A stretch of 64,000 nt of DNA from Alphaproteobacteria bacterium (GTDB lineage: Bacteria > Pseudomonadota > Alphaproteobacteria > Rhizobiales > Xanthobacteraceae): positions 5,081,162-5,145,161 of the forward strand of contig JBBCGH010000001.1 in the NCBI GenBank assembly GCA_037200445.1, written 5' to 3'. A model generated the notes under the pieces. The model worked only from the letters and a program-made list of their open reading frames with translations. It did not search any database and was not told the DNA's origin. Both the position numbers and the translations under genes were made by a program. Below are positions 16,402-24,802 of the stretch, in pieces. The first letter of the stretch is position 1; each line of letters begins with the position of its first letter.

Positions 16402-17841
16402 TTATCCGGGCAGCCGAACCGTCTCGCTCTCTGCGATACGGTCGTCGACGGACATCCGGCACATATACATGCCGCCGCGCAGGCGCTTCCCCGCGTCGTC
16501 CGTGCCATCCCATACGACCGTGTGGCGTCCGGCCTTTTGGCTTTCACCGTTGACCAGCGTCTTCACGTTGAATGCGAAGTGGTTCCAGATGCCGATAAAG
16601 ACGCTTTCGGCATCTTGCGGCAGCACATACGTGATTTCGACAGAACCACGGCTGACATAAGACGTGTAGGATAATGCCAGGCCGGCGGGTTGCGGGGCCG
16701 CGACGGTTGCGGCGGGGGCTGATACGGCTTCAAGCGCCACGTGGGGAGCCGTGCCTTTGTAAACCCGCTTTCCGCTGCAATACGCCATCGAAATGGGATT
16801 GCCGAGAAACCGGTACCGGTTGATCTTGAGCCGCGGATCCGTGTTTGGGTCACCCGGCGTACTATCTTGCCGTGCCCAGGTTTTCCCGCCGTCGACAGTC
16901 ACGCTGTTGAACAGACCCTCGAACTGATCGCCCCATCCGCCGACCCAACCGGAGTCGGCATCGAGGAAACCAACACCCTCGAGATCGATGTTGACCGGTT
17001 GACCGGAGCTGTCGACGATGGGCATGCGCAGCCAGGTCTCGCCTCCGTCGGTTGTCTTCAGGATCGCCGCCGTCGCCATGCTCTCCAGTGAGACAAATCC
17101 CGTTCTGGCGTCGAGCCATTGAATCTTCCAGCCCCACTCGCCGCATTGAAAGCCGGCGACGCCCGCAGCCTTGTTGACCCACGTCGCGCCGCCGTCCGTC
17201 GTCTTCAACACCACCGGTTTCAACCGCGCATATTGGTCGAAGTCCCCGTTGCCCGCCGAGCATGAAGGGTCATTCTTTCCGCCGACGATCCAGCCGGTGT
17301 TCTCGTCAAAAAAACGCACGTCGATGAGATTGTCAGCGTGCGGTTTGAGATCAATGCGCGTCCAGGTCGCCCCGCCATCGGTGGTCTTGACCACGGCTGG
17401 ACCCGGCAAATTCGGATCGTTTGTGCCGGCTCCGTACATCACTTTCTCGTTGACGACAGACATGCCGCAAATGCCCGCAGGCGAGTCCTCGGGCATGTTG
17501 GTCATATTGGTCCAGGTGGCGCCGCCATCGGTGGTTCGATGGAGCAGGAATTTCAAGAAGTCCTTCGGGCCAGCGCCGGTATTCGTCACCGCCCCGACCC
17601 AGCCAACCGTTTCGTTCGCCCAGCCCATGCAGCGCAGATACGGACGGCCTGGAGTATTCGGAGGAATGCGTTTTCGAACGGGCCAATTGTCAGCGCCGCC
17701 ATCGAGCGTCTGCCGGATTTCCCCGTTGCTGTTGACCAGCCAGCCCTTCTTCTCGTCGAAGAACCAGATGTCGTCAGTCCGGGAGTTTGCCGTCGGCGCG
17801 TTCGGCGCAACCACCCACTTCCAGTCTTGTGCGGTGCTCAT
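16402..17841 (-). CDS. Asp-box (BNR-type) beta-propeller protein with FlgD-like C-terminal domain
   Basis: 479 aa without signal peptide. Five Asp-box repeats are visible: three TTDGGATW, one TTDGGETW and one VDGGKTW, each preceded by strands such as GWIVGG, GFVSLE or GWVGGW. This is the sialidase/Ycf48-like propeller pattern (about residues 1-330). The last 80 residues (VEITYVLPQDAESVFIGIWN ... VVWDGTDDAGKRLRGGMYMC) match the FlgD immunoglobulin-like fold used in many extracellular proteins. The sialidase RIP/Arg triad is not evident, so it is probably a binding protein rather than a glycosidase. The next gene on the strand is a methyltransferase. Confidence 0.75.
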   Translation of the reverse strand: MSTAQDWKWVVAPNAPTANSRTDDIWFFDEKKGWLVNSNGEIRQTLDGGADNWPVRKRIPPNTPGRPYLRCMGWANETVGWVGAVTNTGAGPKDFLKFLLHRTTDGGATWTNMTNMPEDSPAGICGMSVVNEKVMYGAGTNDPNLPGPAVVKTTDGGATWTRIDLKPHADNLIDVRFFDENTGWIVGGKNDPSCSAGNGDFDQYARLKPVVLKTTDGGATWVNKAAGVAGFQCGEWGWKIQWLDARTGFVSLESMATAAILKTTDGGETWLRMPIVDSSGQPVNIDLEGVGFLDADSGWVGGWGDQFEGLFNSVTVDGGKTWARQDSTPGDPNTDPRLKINRYRFLGNPISMAYCSGKRVYKGTAPHVALEAVSAPAATVAAPQPAGLALSYTSYVSRGSVEITYVLPQDAESVFIGIWNHFAFNVKTLVNGESQKAGRHTVVWDGTDDAGKRLRGGMYMCRMSVDDRIAESETVRLPG

Positions 17842-18095
17842 TGATCTATTCCTCCCTCAATTCGTTGGTCAGCGGCAAATTGGTGGGCTCGTGGCTCTAA
17901 CCGTGCGAAGCCGAACCCGGACGCTCGTCGCAGCGCAATTGTTGATGTTCGTGAATGGCACCGAATGCCCGGCGCCGAGCAACCGAAAGTTGACCACAAC
18001 ATCGGGTCGAAGACAATCGTCCGACCGACAACCTGGCGCGCTGTATTCGGCAACCGGCGCGGCTTATTGGCGCGCCGAAGATCGTTCAGACCAAT

Positions 18096-19682
18096 TCATT
18101 CGGCCGGCACCGCTTTGGGCTGGGCCGCAAACGACGGCGCTTCCGCCTCGGCCGGCACACGGCCGAGCGCGAACAGAAATACCGCCACCATCGCATAGGC
18201 GAGCGCGACCGCGGGCGTCACCGCGAAGCCGACGCTTTCGCCGTGCATGAAGCCGAAGAAAGTGAGCACCGCGCCACCGGCCGCGAAGTACGAGGCCTCG
18301 ACGTATTTCCGGTCCACAACAAACGCGCCGATCGCGCCAAGGATCATGCCGGCGAGGATCGCACCGCCCGCGAGGATCTCGAGCCCCTGATAGAGCACGC
18401 CGACCTGGCCGAGCTTGTCGAAACCGACCGCCGCCGCATTGGTGCCGGCGGCGCCGAGTGCATTGTCGATCATCAGCTTGCCCCACGCCGCGATGTTGGG
18501 GATCAGCGCAAGCACGATCGCCGGCGCATGATGTTTCGGCGTTTCCTGGAAAGCCTGTGCGCCGATCAGCATGCCGATGTAGAGCAGGATCGGCGAGATC
18601 GCGACCAGCGGGATCAGCGCCGACATCACCGCGATCACGCCGAACCATGACAGCACGATCACCATCACGCCGGTCGCTGCCGAATAGCCAATGCGGCCGC
18701 CCATCGCCTTCCAGCCGGGATGGCCGATGTAGACCGCGTTGATGAACGGGTTGCCCATCAGGCAGCCGATCAGGCTGACGACACCGTCGGCGGTGAGCAC
18801 GCGTGTGGTCGGGTAAGTATCGCCCGCGGCCTCCGCGCTTTCGACGTTATCCATCGCTTCGACGAGGTCGTAGATGCCGAACGGAATCGCCGTCACCAAA
18901 ATGACGCCGAGAAATTCGAAGCCCGAGAACACCGTGCCGAAGGCCGGCAGCGGCATCGAGAAACCGAAATTCGCAAACGCAGCGCCGAGCTTTTGCACGC
19001 TCATGCCGCCGTAGCTCGAGCCGAACAGCGTCGCGCCCCACGCGATCAGCATGCCGGCCGCGATCGCGACGAGGCCTGCGGGGATAGCCTTGGGATATCG
19101 GTAGCCGCCGAACCAGCTCACCAGGATGATGGCGAAGCACAGGAAGCCGATCACCGGCGTCATCGCCATTTCAAGCGCGGGGCGCATCGAGATGAAGGTG
19201 ATCGAGATTCCCGCAAGTGCGCCGAGCAGCGCGGCACGTGGCGTGATTTTGCGGATGTAGGGCGCGATGAAGCCGCCGATCATCAGGATGAAGCTCTGGA
19301 AGAAGACCCAGACGAGGCCCGCAGACCAGCCTTTCAGCGGATCGCCGGTCTTGATCGCGATCGGCAGCATGATGACGAACGTCACCACGAACATGTGCGG
19401 CACGGAGACGCCCGAAGGCAGCGCGCAGACGTCGGCGCGGCCGGTCTTCTGCGCCAGCCGGTAGGCGAGGAACGCGTAGTAGAACGTCGAGAGGCACATC
19501 ATCAGCCCGAGCGCGGGCAGGATGCGGCCGAACACGATCTCGTCCGGCATCTTCAGCACGAAACGCAACAGGCCGGTGAGCACCAGCATGTTGACCAGGA
19601 TGTTGGTGCCGAAGCCGAAGAAGGCGTTCCAGTCGCCCGGCGTCCAGAGCTTCGGCTGATCGGTTGCAGTCGTCGTCGCCAT
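18096..19682 (-). CDS. NCS2-family nucleobase permease
   Basis: 528 aa, about 12-14 membrane segments. The N-terminal FGFGTNILVNMLVLTGLLRF and repeated proline/glycine-rich helices (LPSGVSVPHMFVVTFVIMLP; YPKAIPAGLVAIAAGMLIAW) fit the xanthine/uracil and AzgA group of the nucleobase-cation symporter-2 fold. DLVEAMDNVESAEAAGDTYP resembles the AzgA-type segment after TM8. It probably imports a purine, pyrimidine or related ureide with H+. It sits 15 bp downstream of the cysteine hydrolase gene, so uptake plus hydrolysis of a nitrogen-rich compound is likely. Confidence 0.85.
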   Translation of the reverse strand: MATTTATDQPKLWTPGDWNAFFGFGTNILVNMLVLTGLLRFVLKMPDEIVFGRILPALGLMMCLSTFYYAFLAYRLAQKTGRADVCALPSGVSVPHMFVVTFVIMLPIAIKTGDPLKGWSAGLVWVFFQSFILMIGGFIAPYIRKITPRAALLGALAGISITFISMRPALEMAMTPVIGFLCFAIILVSWFGGYRYPKAIPAGLVAIAAGMLIAWGATLFGSSYGGMSVQKLGAAFANFGFSMPLPAFGTVFSGFEFLGVILVTAIPFGIYDLVEAMDNVESAEAAGDTYPTTRVLTADGVVSLIGCLMGNPFINAVYIGHPGWKAMGGRIGYSAATGVMVIVLSWFGVIAVMSALIPLVAISPILLYIGMLIGAQAFQETPKHHAPAIVLALIPNIAAWGKLMIDNALGAAGTNAAAVGFDKLGQVGVLYQGLEILAGGAILAGMILGAIGAFVVDRKYVEASYFAAGGAVLTFFGFMHGESVGFAVTPAVALAYAMVAVFLFALGRVPAEAEAPSFAAQPKAVPAE

Positions 19683-19697
19683 GACGTGTCCCCTTGA

Positions 19698-20390
19698 TCA
19701 AACGGTAACGAGCGTGAGTGCCGGCGGCCGCAGTGCCGCGAGCGCAGCCTTGGAGTCCGATACCCATCCGAAGATCGCGCCCTGCGCCTTGATCATCGCG
19801 AGGCCGATCTCATGGAATTGCGGGAAATAGGACGCGCAGCAGTCGGCGAGCACGACGCAGCGATAGCCGCGATCATTCGCCTCGCGCACCGTGGTGTTGA
19901 CGCAGACTTCGGTGGTCACGCCGCAGACCAGCAGATGCTGGATGCCGAAGTTGCGCAACAGCGCGTCGAGGTCGGTCGCGTAGAACGCGCCCTTGCCGGG
20001 CTTGTCGATGACCGGCTCGCCTGCGAGCGGGTAAAGCTCCGGGATGATGTCGTGCCCCGGCTCGCCGCGAATGAGAATGCGTCCCATCGGGCCGGGCGCG
20101 CCGATGCGCATCGAGGGATGGCCGCGCTCGATCTTGGCTTTCGGCGCGTCGGAAAGGTCGGGCCGGTGGCCCTCGCGGGTATGGATGACGAGCATGCCGG
20201 CTGCGCGCGCGGCGTCGAGCACGGCCTTGCAGGGCGCGACCGCGCGGGAGAGCAGCGAGACGTCATTGCCGAGCGTTTCGCCGAAGCCGCCCGGCTCGAG
20301 GAAATCGCGCTGCATGTCGATGATGATCAGCGCGGTACGGGACAGGTCGAGCGAGACCGGCTCAGGCTCAGCCCTGATCGTTGCCTGCAC
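19698..20390 (-). CDS. Isochorismatase-family cysteine hydrolase (biuret hydrolase-like)
   Basis: 230 aa from the GTG at 20390, which has GGGAGG 5 bp upstream; the frame stays open further upstream but without family similarity. The catalytic triad is visible: Asp25 in [11 protein letters not shown], Lys130 in [15 protein letters not shown] and Cys163 in [11 protein letters not shown], with the cis-peptide motif [32 protein letters not shown] and [17 protein letters not shown] resemble biuret hydrolase and related ureide amidohydrolases, from memory. It would hydrolyse an amide in the cytoplasm and release ammonia. It is followed by an NCS2 permease, supporting scavenging of a ureide or triazine-derived compound; exact substrate is unproven. 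Confidence 0.82.
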   Translation of the reverse strand: MQATIRAEPEPVSLDLSRTALIIIDMQRDFLEPGGFGETLGNDVSLLSRAVAPCKAVLDAARAAGMLVIHTREGHRPDLSDAPKAKIERGHPSMRIGAPGPMGRILIRGEPGHDIIPELYPLAGEPVIDKPGKGAFYATDLDALLRNFGIQHLLVCGVTTEVCVNTTVREANDRGYRCVVLADCCASYFPQFHEIGLAMIKAQGAIFGWVSDSKAALAALRPPALTLVTV

Positions 20391-20592
20391 GCGCGCCTCC
20401 CGGAGCAGTCTTTGGCAAGCGGAGCAAATTCGAGGCCAAGCCCAATCCCGTTGCCAAGCACCGGATTCGGCGTCGCTTTTGACCCCGAAGCCATCCTCCC
20501 CGCGCGGGCACTCGGCGCCCAAGCTTTAGGCAACCCTGCCGCGGACTTGTTCAGGGGGCCCGCGTTGACCGCACCGGTTTGCCCGCATAGGC

Positions 20593-20661
20593 TTGCGGCG
20601 ATGGGGATGGAGTCCCCCGAAACCGCCAAGGCTTGACATTTTCTTGGCTGATGACTCCTAC
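20593..20661 (+). promoter_or_regulatory. Fluoride riboswitch (crcB RNA motif) aptamer
   Basis: The conserved parts of the crcB motif are present in order: GGCGATGG at about 20597, AACCGCC at about 20620, and GGCTGATGACTCCTAC at 20646-20661. GGAGTC (20609-20614) can pair with GACTCC (20653-20658), and CCAAG (20626-20630) with CTTGG (20643-20647), giving the expected stems of the pseudoknotted aptamer. It precedes a fluoride channel gene, which is its classic target. Binding of fluoride is expected to raise crcB expression. Confidence 0.9.
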
Positions 20662-20694
20662 CGCGCAACATGGCGGTAGGATTCTGTCCGAACC

Positions 20695-20720
20695 AACCGC
20701 CCCCGCCGGGCGGTTTTTTT
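20695..20720 (+). terminator. Intrinsic terminator of the riboswitch expression platform
   Basis: AACCGCC (20695-20701) pairs with GGCGGTT (20709-20715) and is followed by seven T (20714-20720), 28 bp before the crcB start. Upstream, GGCGGT (20672-20677) could pair with ACCGCC (20696-20701) as an antiterminator, and the same strand pairs with TACCGC (20659-20664), which overlaps the 3' end of the aptamer. These exclusive pairings fit fluoride-dependent readthrough. Confidence 0.85.
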
Positions 20721-20748
20721 GCGCCTGCGGCTTTGAAAGGGACGACAA

Positions 20749-21123
20749 ATGGGCTTTCTGATCGTATTTCTCGGCGGCGGCCTGGGCGCCGCGCTGCGCC
20801 ACGGCGTCAATCTCACATCGGCACGCCTGCTCGGCACGGCGTTTCCCTTCGCGACGCTGTTCGAGAACGTCAGCGGATCGTTCGTGATGGGATTGCTCGC
20901 CGCCTACTTCGCCTTCAAGGGCGACGCCTCGCAGCACTGGCGTCTCTTCTTCACCACCGGCATCCTCGGCGGCTACACGACCTTCTCGGCGTTCTCGCTC
21001 GATGTCGCGCTGCACTACGAGCGCGGCGAACTCACCCTGACCGCACTCTACATTCTGCTGTCGGTTGGGCTCTCGATCGGCGGACTGTTCGCGGGCCTCG
21101 CGCTGGTGCGCCATTTCTCGTGA
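20749..21123 (+). CDS. crcB: Fluoride channel CrcB/Fluc
   Basis: 124 aa with four membrane helices, the exact size of a Fluc subunit. Family motifs include GGGLGAALRHG at the start, FENVSGSF with the conserved Asn40, and GGYTTFSAFS (74-83), which carries the phenylalanine/threonine track for fluoride and the central sodium site. It works as an antiparallel dimer in the inner membrane and exports fluoride. The fluoride riboswitch and terminator directly upstream set its expression. The start has AAAGGGA about 7 bp upstream. Confidence 0.95.
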   Translation: MGFLIVFLGGGLGAALRHGVNLTSARLLGTAFPFATLFENVSGSFVMGLLAAYFAFKGDASQHWRLFFTTGILGGYTTFSAFSLDVALHYERGELTLTALYILLSVGLSIGGLFAGLALVRHFS

Positions 21124-21206
21124 ACAACGCTGCGGTACCCCGTTCCACCCGGCTGAATTCGGCGTAAGGTCCTTTATGTCTGCACTACGGCTGGGGAGGG
21201 CAAACC

Positions 21207-21599
21207 ATGATGACGACAGTTCAAGCACTCATATGGTCGGGAATTCTGACGTTCCTGATGTTTGTCGCGCAGCTCACGTTTTGCACGAAGGCCTGGACGC
21301 CGACGGGCTTGCTCGATGCGTTCGGCAATCGCGAGGGCCTGCCGACGCCACTCGGAATGGCGGGCCGCGCGGATCGCGCCGCGCGCAACATGATCCAGGC
21401 AATGGTGATGTTCCTCGCGCTGGTGCTTGCGGCGCAGATCGCCGGAAAGGCCTCGCAGGCCGCGCTCGGCGCGACGGTTTTTTTCTGGGCGCGCCTCGTC
21501 TACTGGCCGGTGTATATCGCCGGCATCGCCTACCTGCGCACGCTGGTCTGGCTCGTCAGCATCATCGGGCTGATCCTGATCCTGAAGGAAATCTGGTGA
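21207..21599 (+). CDS. MAPEG family membrane protein
   Basis: 130 aa, four membrane helices, with GGGGAGGG 6 bp before the ATG. The MAPEG hallmark GRADRAARNMIQA (53-65) is present. The family (PF01124) includes glutathione-dependent eicosanoid enzymes in animals; bacterial members of this small type are of unsettled function, perhaps glutathione-linked detoxification at the inner membrane. It lies 84 bp after crcB on the same strand, with a palindrome after its stop. Confidence 0.85.
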   Translation: MMTTVQALIWSGILTFLMFVAQLTFCTKAWTPTGLLDAFGNREGLPTPLGMAGRADRAARNMIQAMVMFLALVLAAQIAGKASQAALGATVFFWARLVYWPVYIAGIAYLRTLVWLVSIIGLILILKEIW

Positions 21600-21611
21600 T
21601 GTTCTTTTTTG

Positions 21612-21660
21612 GCGCGCAATCCGGGCGGCGAACCGGGTTCCACTTCGCCTGATTGCGCGC
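21612..21660. repeat. Convergent-junction palindrome, copy 2
   Basis: Outer arms GCGCGCAATC (21612-21621) and GATTGCGCGC (21651-21660); inner arms GGCGAA (21627-21632) and TTCGCC (21644-21649). Read on the minus strand the core is GGCGAAGTGGAACCCGG, matching copies 1 and 3. It fills the 60-bp gap between the MAPEG gene (+) and the M20 gene (-), reaching the last base of the latter. Confidence 0.75.
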
Positions 21661-22793
21661 TACTGAAGCGTCTCCAGCAGTCCCCGCATCAACAGGGTGC
21701 GCGGCTCGATCGACGAGATCAGGCCGTGCTCCCATTCGGTGTGCGCGCCGTCGCCGTCGATGCCGAGGCCGTCGAGCGTGGGGACCCCGAGCGCGGCGGT
21801 GAAATTGCCGTCGCTGCCGCCGCCTGTCATCCCGGTGTGCTGCAGGTCGAAGCCGATTCCCTTCGCCACCGCCTGCGCGTGACGGAACAGCACGTCGATC
21901 GCGGTGGTCTTCTCGAATGGCGGGCGGTTCATGCCGCCGGTCACGTCCAGCTTCACGCCCGGATCGACGGGCTCGATCCCGAGGATCTTCGCCTCGAACT
22001 CCTCGCCGGCCGCTTCGTCACACACGCGCAGGTCGACCGTGATGTGGCAGTGCTGCGGAATGACGTTCGGCGCGGTGCCACCATGGATCATGCCCACCGT
22101 CGTCGTGACGCCGCGCGCGTAGTCGGTCATCGCCTCGATCGCTAGCACCTGCCGCGCCATTTCCCTGATGGCGCTGCGCCCATCCTGATGACGCGCACCG
22201 GAATGCGCCGGCACGCCGGTCGCCTTCACCTCGAAGCGGCCGACACCTTTGCGTGAGGTGACGATCTTGCCGCCGTCGCGCGCCGGCTCGGTGACGAGCA
22301 CGTAGCGCGCCTTCTTCGCTTCGGCCTCGATCAGGCGGCGCGAGGTCGGGCTGCCCACCTCTTCGTCCGGCGTGAACAGGAACGTCACCGGCAGCTTCGC
22401 ACTGCCGGCACGCGCGACCTGCCGGAACGCTTCGAGCGCGAGGTAAGCGCCGCCCTTCATGTCGAACAGGCCGGGACCGTAGAGCTTGTCGCCATCGCGG
22501 CGGAACGGCAGCGGCCCGGCGAGCGTGCCGATCGGATGCACGGTGTCGATGTGCGACATGATCAGGACTCCCGCGCCACTGCCCCGTGCCTGATTGCGCA
22601 CGATCAGGTTGTCGGCAAAGCCGTCCCGGCCCGGCACGCGTTCGACCGCCACGGCGAGGTCCGCCACGTCAGACTGCACCACATCGACCATGCGGTTGAC
22701 GGCGGCCTTGTCGCGGGTCGGGCTTTCGGTTTCGACCCAGCGCTGAATGCCGGAAATCATGGCGCCGAGGTCGATCGATGCGTGCTGTGACAT
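21660..22793 (-). CDS. M20-family metallopeptidase (carboxypeptidase G2-like)
   Basis: 377 aa from MSQHASIDLG. Zinc ligands and catalytic residues are in the canonical positions: H81 and D83 in SHIDTVHP, D111 in LFDMKGGAY, E144/E145 in TPDEEVGS, E171-region EPARDG, and the C-terminal GDGAHTEWEH with a metal-binding His. The dimerisation domain lies about 175-290 (GVPAHSGARHQDG). It cleaves amide bonds with a C-terminal glutamate or similar acyl amino acids; substrate is not determined. No signal peptide, so it is cytoplasmic. It is divergent from the next gene, sharing a short promoter region. Confidence 0.9.
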   Translation of the reverse strand: MSQHASIDLGAMISGIQRWVETESPTRDKAAVNRMVDVVQSDVADLAVAVERVPGRDGFADNLIVRNQARGSGAGVLIMSHIDTVHPIGTLAGPLPFRRDGDKLYGPGLFDMKGGAYLALEAFRQVARAGSAKLPVTFLFTPDEEVGSPTSRRLIEAEAKKARYVLVTEPARDGGKIVTSRKGVGRFEVKATGVPAHSGARHQDGRSAIREMARQVLAIEAMTDYARGVTTTVGMIHGGTAPNVIPQHCHITVDLRVCDEAAGEEFEAKILGIEPVDPGVKLDVTGGMNRPPFEKTTAIDVLFRHAQAVAKGIGFDLQHTGMTGGGSDGNFTAALGVPTLDGLGIDGDGAHTEWEHGLISSIEPRTLLMRGLLETLQ

Positions 22794-22947
22794 GACGCAA
22801 TCGAACCATGTTCGCACGGCTGCGTCGACCCACCGCGGGCCCCGGAAAGAATCGGAAAACACCGGCGAAAGCCGCGGAAAGGCTCTTCGGCTAGCTTGAC
22901 CTTGGTTGCCCCAGCGCAAGATGCGCCGCGCCCAGAGGAGACAAGCC

Positions 22948-23712
22948 ATGGAAACCAAAGTCAGCGAGATCGCCGACGGCATCTATCGCCTCTCGACCTA
23001 CGTGCCGGAGATAGCCCCGCCGGCCGGCTTCACCTTCAACCAGTTTCTCGTTCTCGGGGACGAGCCGTTGATGTTTCATACCGGACTGCGCAAGATGTTC
23101 GCGCTCAATCGCGATGCGCTCGCCCGTATCATCCCGGCCGAGCGGCTGCGCTGGATCGCCTACGGCCATTTCGAGGCCGACGAGTGCGGCGCGATGAACG
23201 AATGGCTTGGCGTCGCACCGCGGGCTCAGGCGGCGCATGGCCAGACCGGCTGCATGGTCTCGCTCAACGATTTCGCCGACCGCGCGCCGCGCATTCTCGG
23301 CGACGGCGAGACGATCGACCTCGGCGGCAAACGGGTGCGGTTTATCGACACACCGCATACGCCGCACGGCTGGGACGCGGGCGTGCTCTACGAGGAGACG
23401 ACCGGCACTCTGCTATGCGGCGACCTGTTCACGCAGCTCGGCGACGGCCCTGCACTGACTTCGGGCGACGTGGTCGGACCGGCGGTCGCGGGCGAGGATC
23501 TGTTCAACTACTCCGGCCTGAACCCCGGCATGGGCGCGACGATCCGGCGGCTCTCAAAGCTGGCGCCGCGTACGCTCGCGCTGATGCACGGTCCCTCGTT
23601 CGCGGGCGATGGCGCGGCGGCGCTGAGCGCGCTTGCGGAAGAGTACGACCGCCGCGTCCGCGCGTCGCTTGGCGACGCCGGGTTCGCCGCCGTCCCGACC
23701 GCCGCGGCCTGA
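22948..23712 (+). CDS. Diiron-type metallo-beta-lactamase-fold protein (ODP-like)
   Basis: 254 aa from METKVSEIADGIYRL, with GAGGAGA upstream. Instead of HxHxDH it has H74-F-E76-A-D78-E79, close to the HxExDH ligand set of flavodiiron proteins and the ODP oxygen/NO-binding family. Other ligand candidates are H97 (AAHGQTG), D159 in LLCGDLF and H137/H140 in DTPHTPHGWD. There is no flavodoxin domain, so electrons would come from elsewhere, or it may be a sensor or hydrolase. It precedes the TAXI transporter genes by 97 bp. Confidence 0.75.
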   Translation: METKVSEIADGIYRLSTYVPEIAPPAGFTFNQFLVLGDEPLMFHTGLRKMFALNRDALARIIPAERLRWIAYGHFEADECGAMNEWLGVAPRAQAAHGQTGCMVSLNDFADRAPRILGDGETIDLGGKRVRFIDTPHTPHGWDAGVLYEETTGTLLCGDLFTQLGDGPALTSGDVVGPAVAGEDLFNYSGLNPGMGATIRRLSKLAPRTLALMHGPSFAGDGAAALSALAEEYDRRVRASLGDAGFAAVPTAAA

Positions 23713-23808
23713 AGCGCGCAGCGCCACCCCGCGCACTCTCCAAGGGTGGACAACGCATGCCTTCCAAGGGCAACTTTACGCAAGCGAAACCCTTGGGAGG
23801 ACGAGTTC

Positions 23809-24780
23809 ATGATTGGCGTGATCACCCGCCGCGATGTGCTGGCGTTCGGCGCAGCCTTGAGCGCGCTTGCTGCTGCGGGGACGTCGGCGCTGGCGCAGCA
23901 GCGCTTCTTCCGCATCGGCACGGGCGGCACCGGCGGCACCTACTATCCGGTCGGCGGCATGATCGCGAACGCGATCTCGACCCCCACGATCAACGTGAGT
24001 GCGGTCGCCACCAACGGCGCCGTCGCCAACGTCAACGGCATCGTCGGCGGCTCGATGGAATCCGGCTTCAGCCAGGCCGACGTCAACGCCTGGGCCTACA
24101 CCGGCACCGGCATCTATGAGGGCAAGCCGAAGATCGAGGAGCTGCGCGCCATCGCCAATCTCTTCCCCGAGAGTGTGCACGTGGTCGTCAGGAAGGGCGT
24201 CGGCGTGAAATCGCTCGCCGATCTCAAAGGCAAGCGCGTCTCGATCGACGAGCCCGGCTCCGGCACGATCGTCAATGCGCGCGCGCTGCTCGCGGCCTTT
24301 GGCGTCGCCGAGAAGGATATCCGGCCCGAATACCTCAAGCAGGTGCAGAGCGCCGAGAAGCTCAAGGACGGCACACTGGATGCCTATTTCCAGACCACCG
24401 GCTATCCGCAGGGGACGCTCACCGAGCTCGCCGCCACCAACGGCTTCGAGTTGCTCCCGATCGAGGGCGACGTGCGCGACAAGCTGATGGCGCAGTTCAA
24501 GTTCTTCGCCAAGGACAGGATCCCGGACGGCACCTACAAGGACGTGAAGGGTGTCGACACCGTCGCGGTCGGCGCGCAATGGACCACGACCTCCAAGCAG
24601 CCCGACGACCTCGTCTACGAGATCACCAAGGCGTTGTGGAGCGACAAGACCCGCGCCTTGCTGGACGCCGGCCACGCCAAGGGCAAGGACATCCGCAAGG
24701 AAACCGCGCTGCAGGGCGTCAGCATTCCGCTGCATCCCGGTGCCGAGAAATTCTACAAGGAGGCGGGGCTGCTGAAGTAA
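23809..24780 (+). CDS. TAXI-family TRAP transporter substrate-binding protein
   Basis: 323 aa with GGGAGG 8 bp before the ATG. The N-terminus MIGVITRRDVLAFGAALSAL has a twin-arginine-like signal. The mature protein opens with the TAXI hallmark FRIGTGGTGGTYYPVGGMIA, then ESGFSQADVNAWAYTGTGIY and the domain-linking segment SLADLKGKRVSIDEPGSGTI. It captures an organic acid or amino acid in the periplasm and passes it to the TRAP permease encoded immediately downstream. Ligand unknown. Confidence 0.92.
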   Translation: MIGVITRRDVLAFGAALSALAAAGTSALAQQRFFRIGTGGTGGTYYPVGGMIANAISTPTINVSAVATNGAVANVNGIVGGSMESGFSQADVNAWAYTGTGIYEGKPKIEELRAIANLFPESVHVVVRKGVGVKSLADLKGKRVSIDEPGSGTIVNARALLAAFGVAEKDIRPEYLKQVQSAEKLKDGTLDAYFQTTGYPQGTLTELAATNGFELLPIEGDVRDKLMAQFKFFAKDRIPDGTYKDVKGVDTVAVGAQWTTTSKQPDDLVYEITKALWSDKTRALLDAGHAKGKDIRKETALQGVSIPLHPGAEKFYKEAGLLK

Positions 24781-24802
24781 CCGTCGGCGCGCGGAGGGGG
24801 GC

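Noticed and set aside
17838-18053. A 71-codon minus-strand frame before the propeller gene.
   Set aside because: No Shine-Dalgarno, no recognisable motif, and it overlaps the propeller gene's start.
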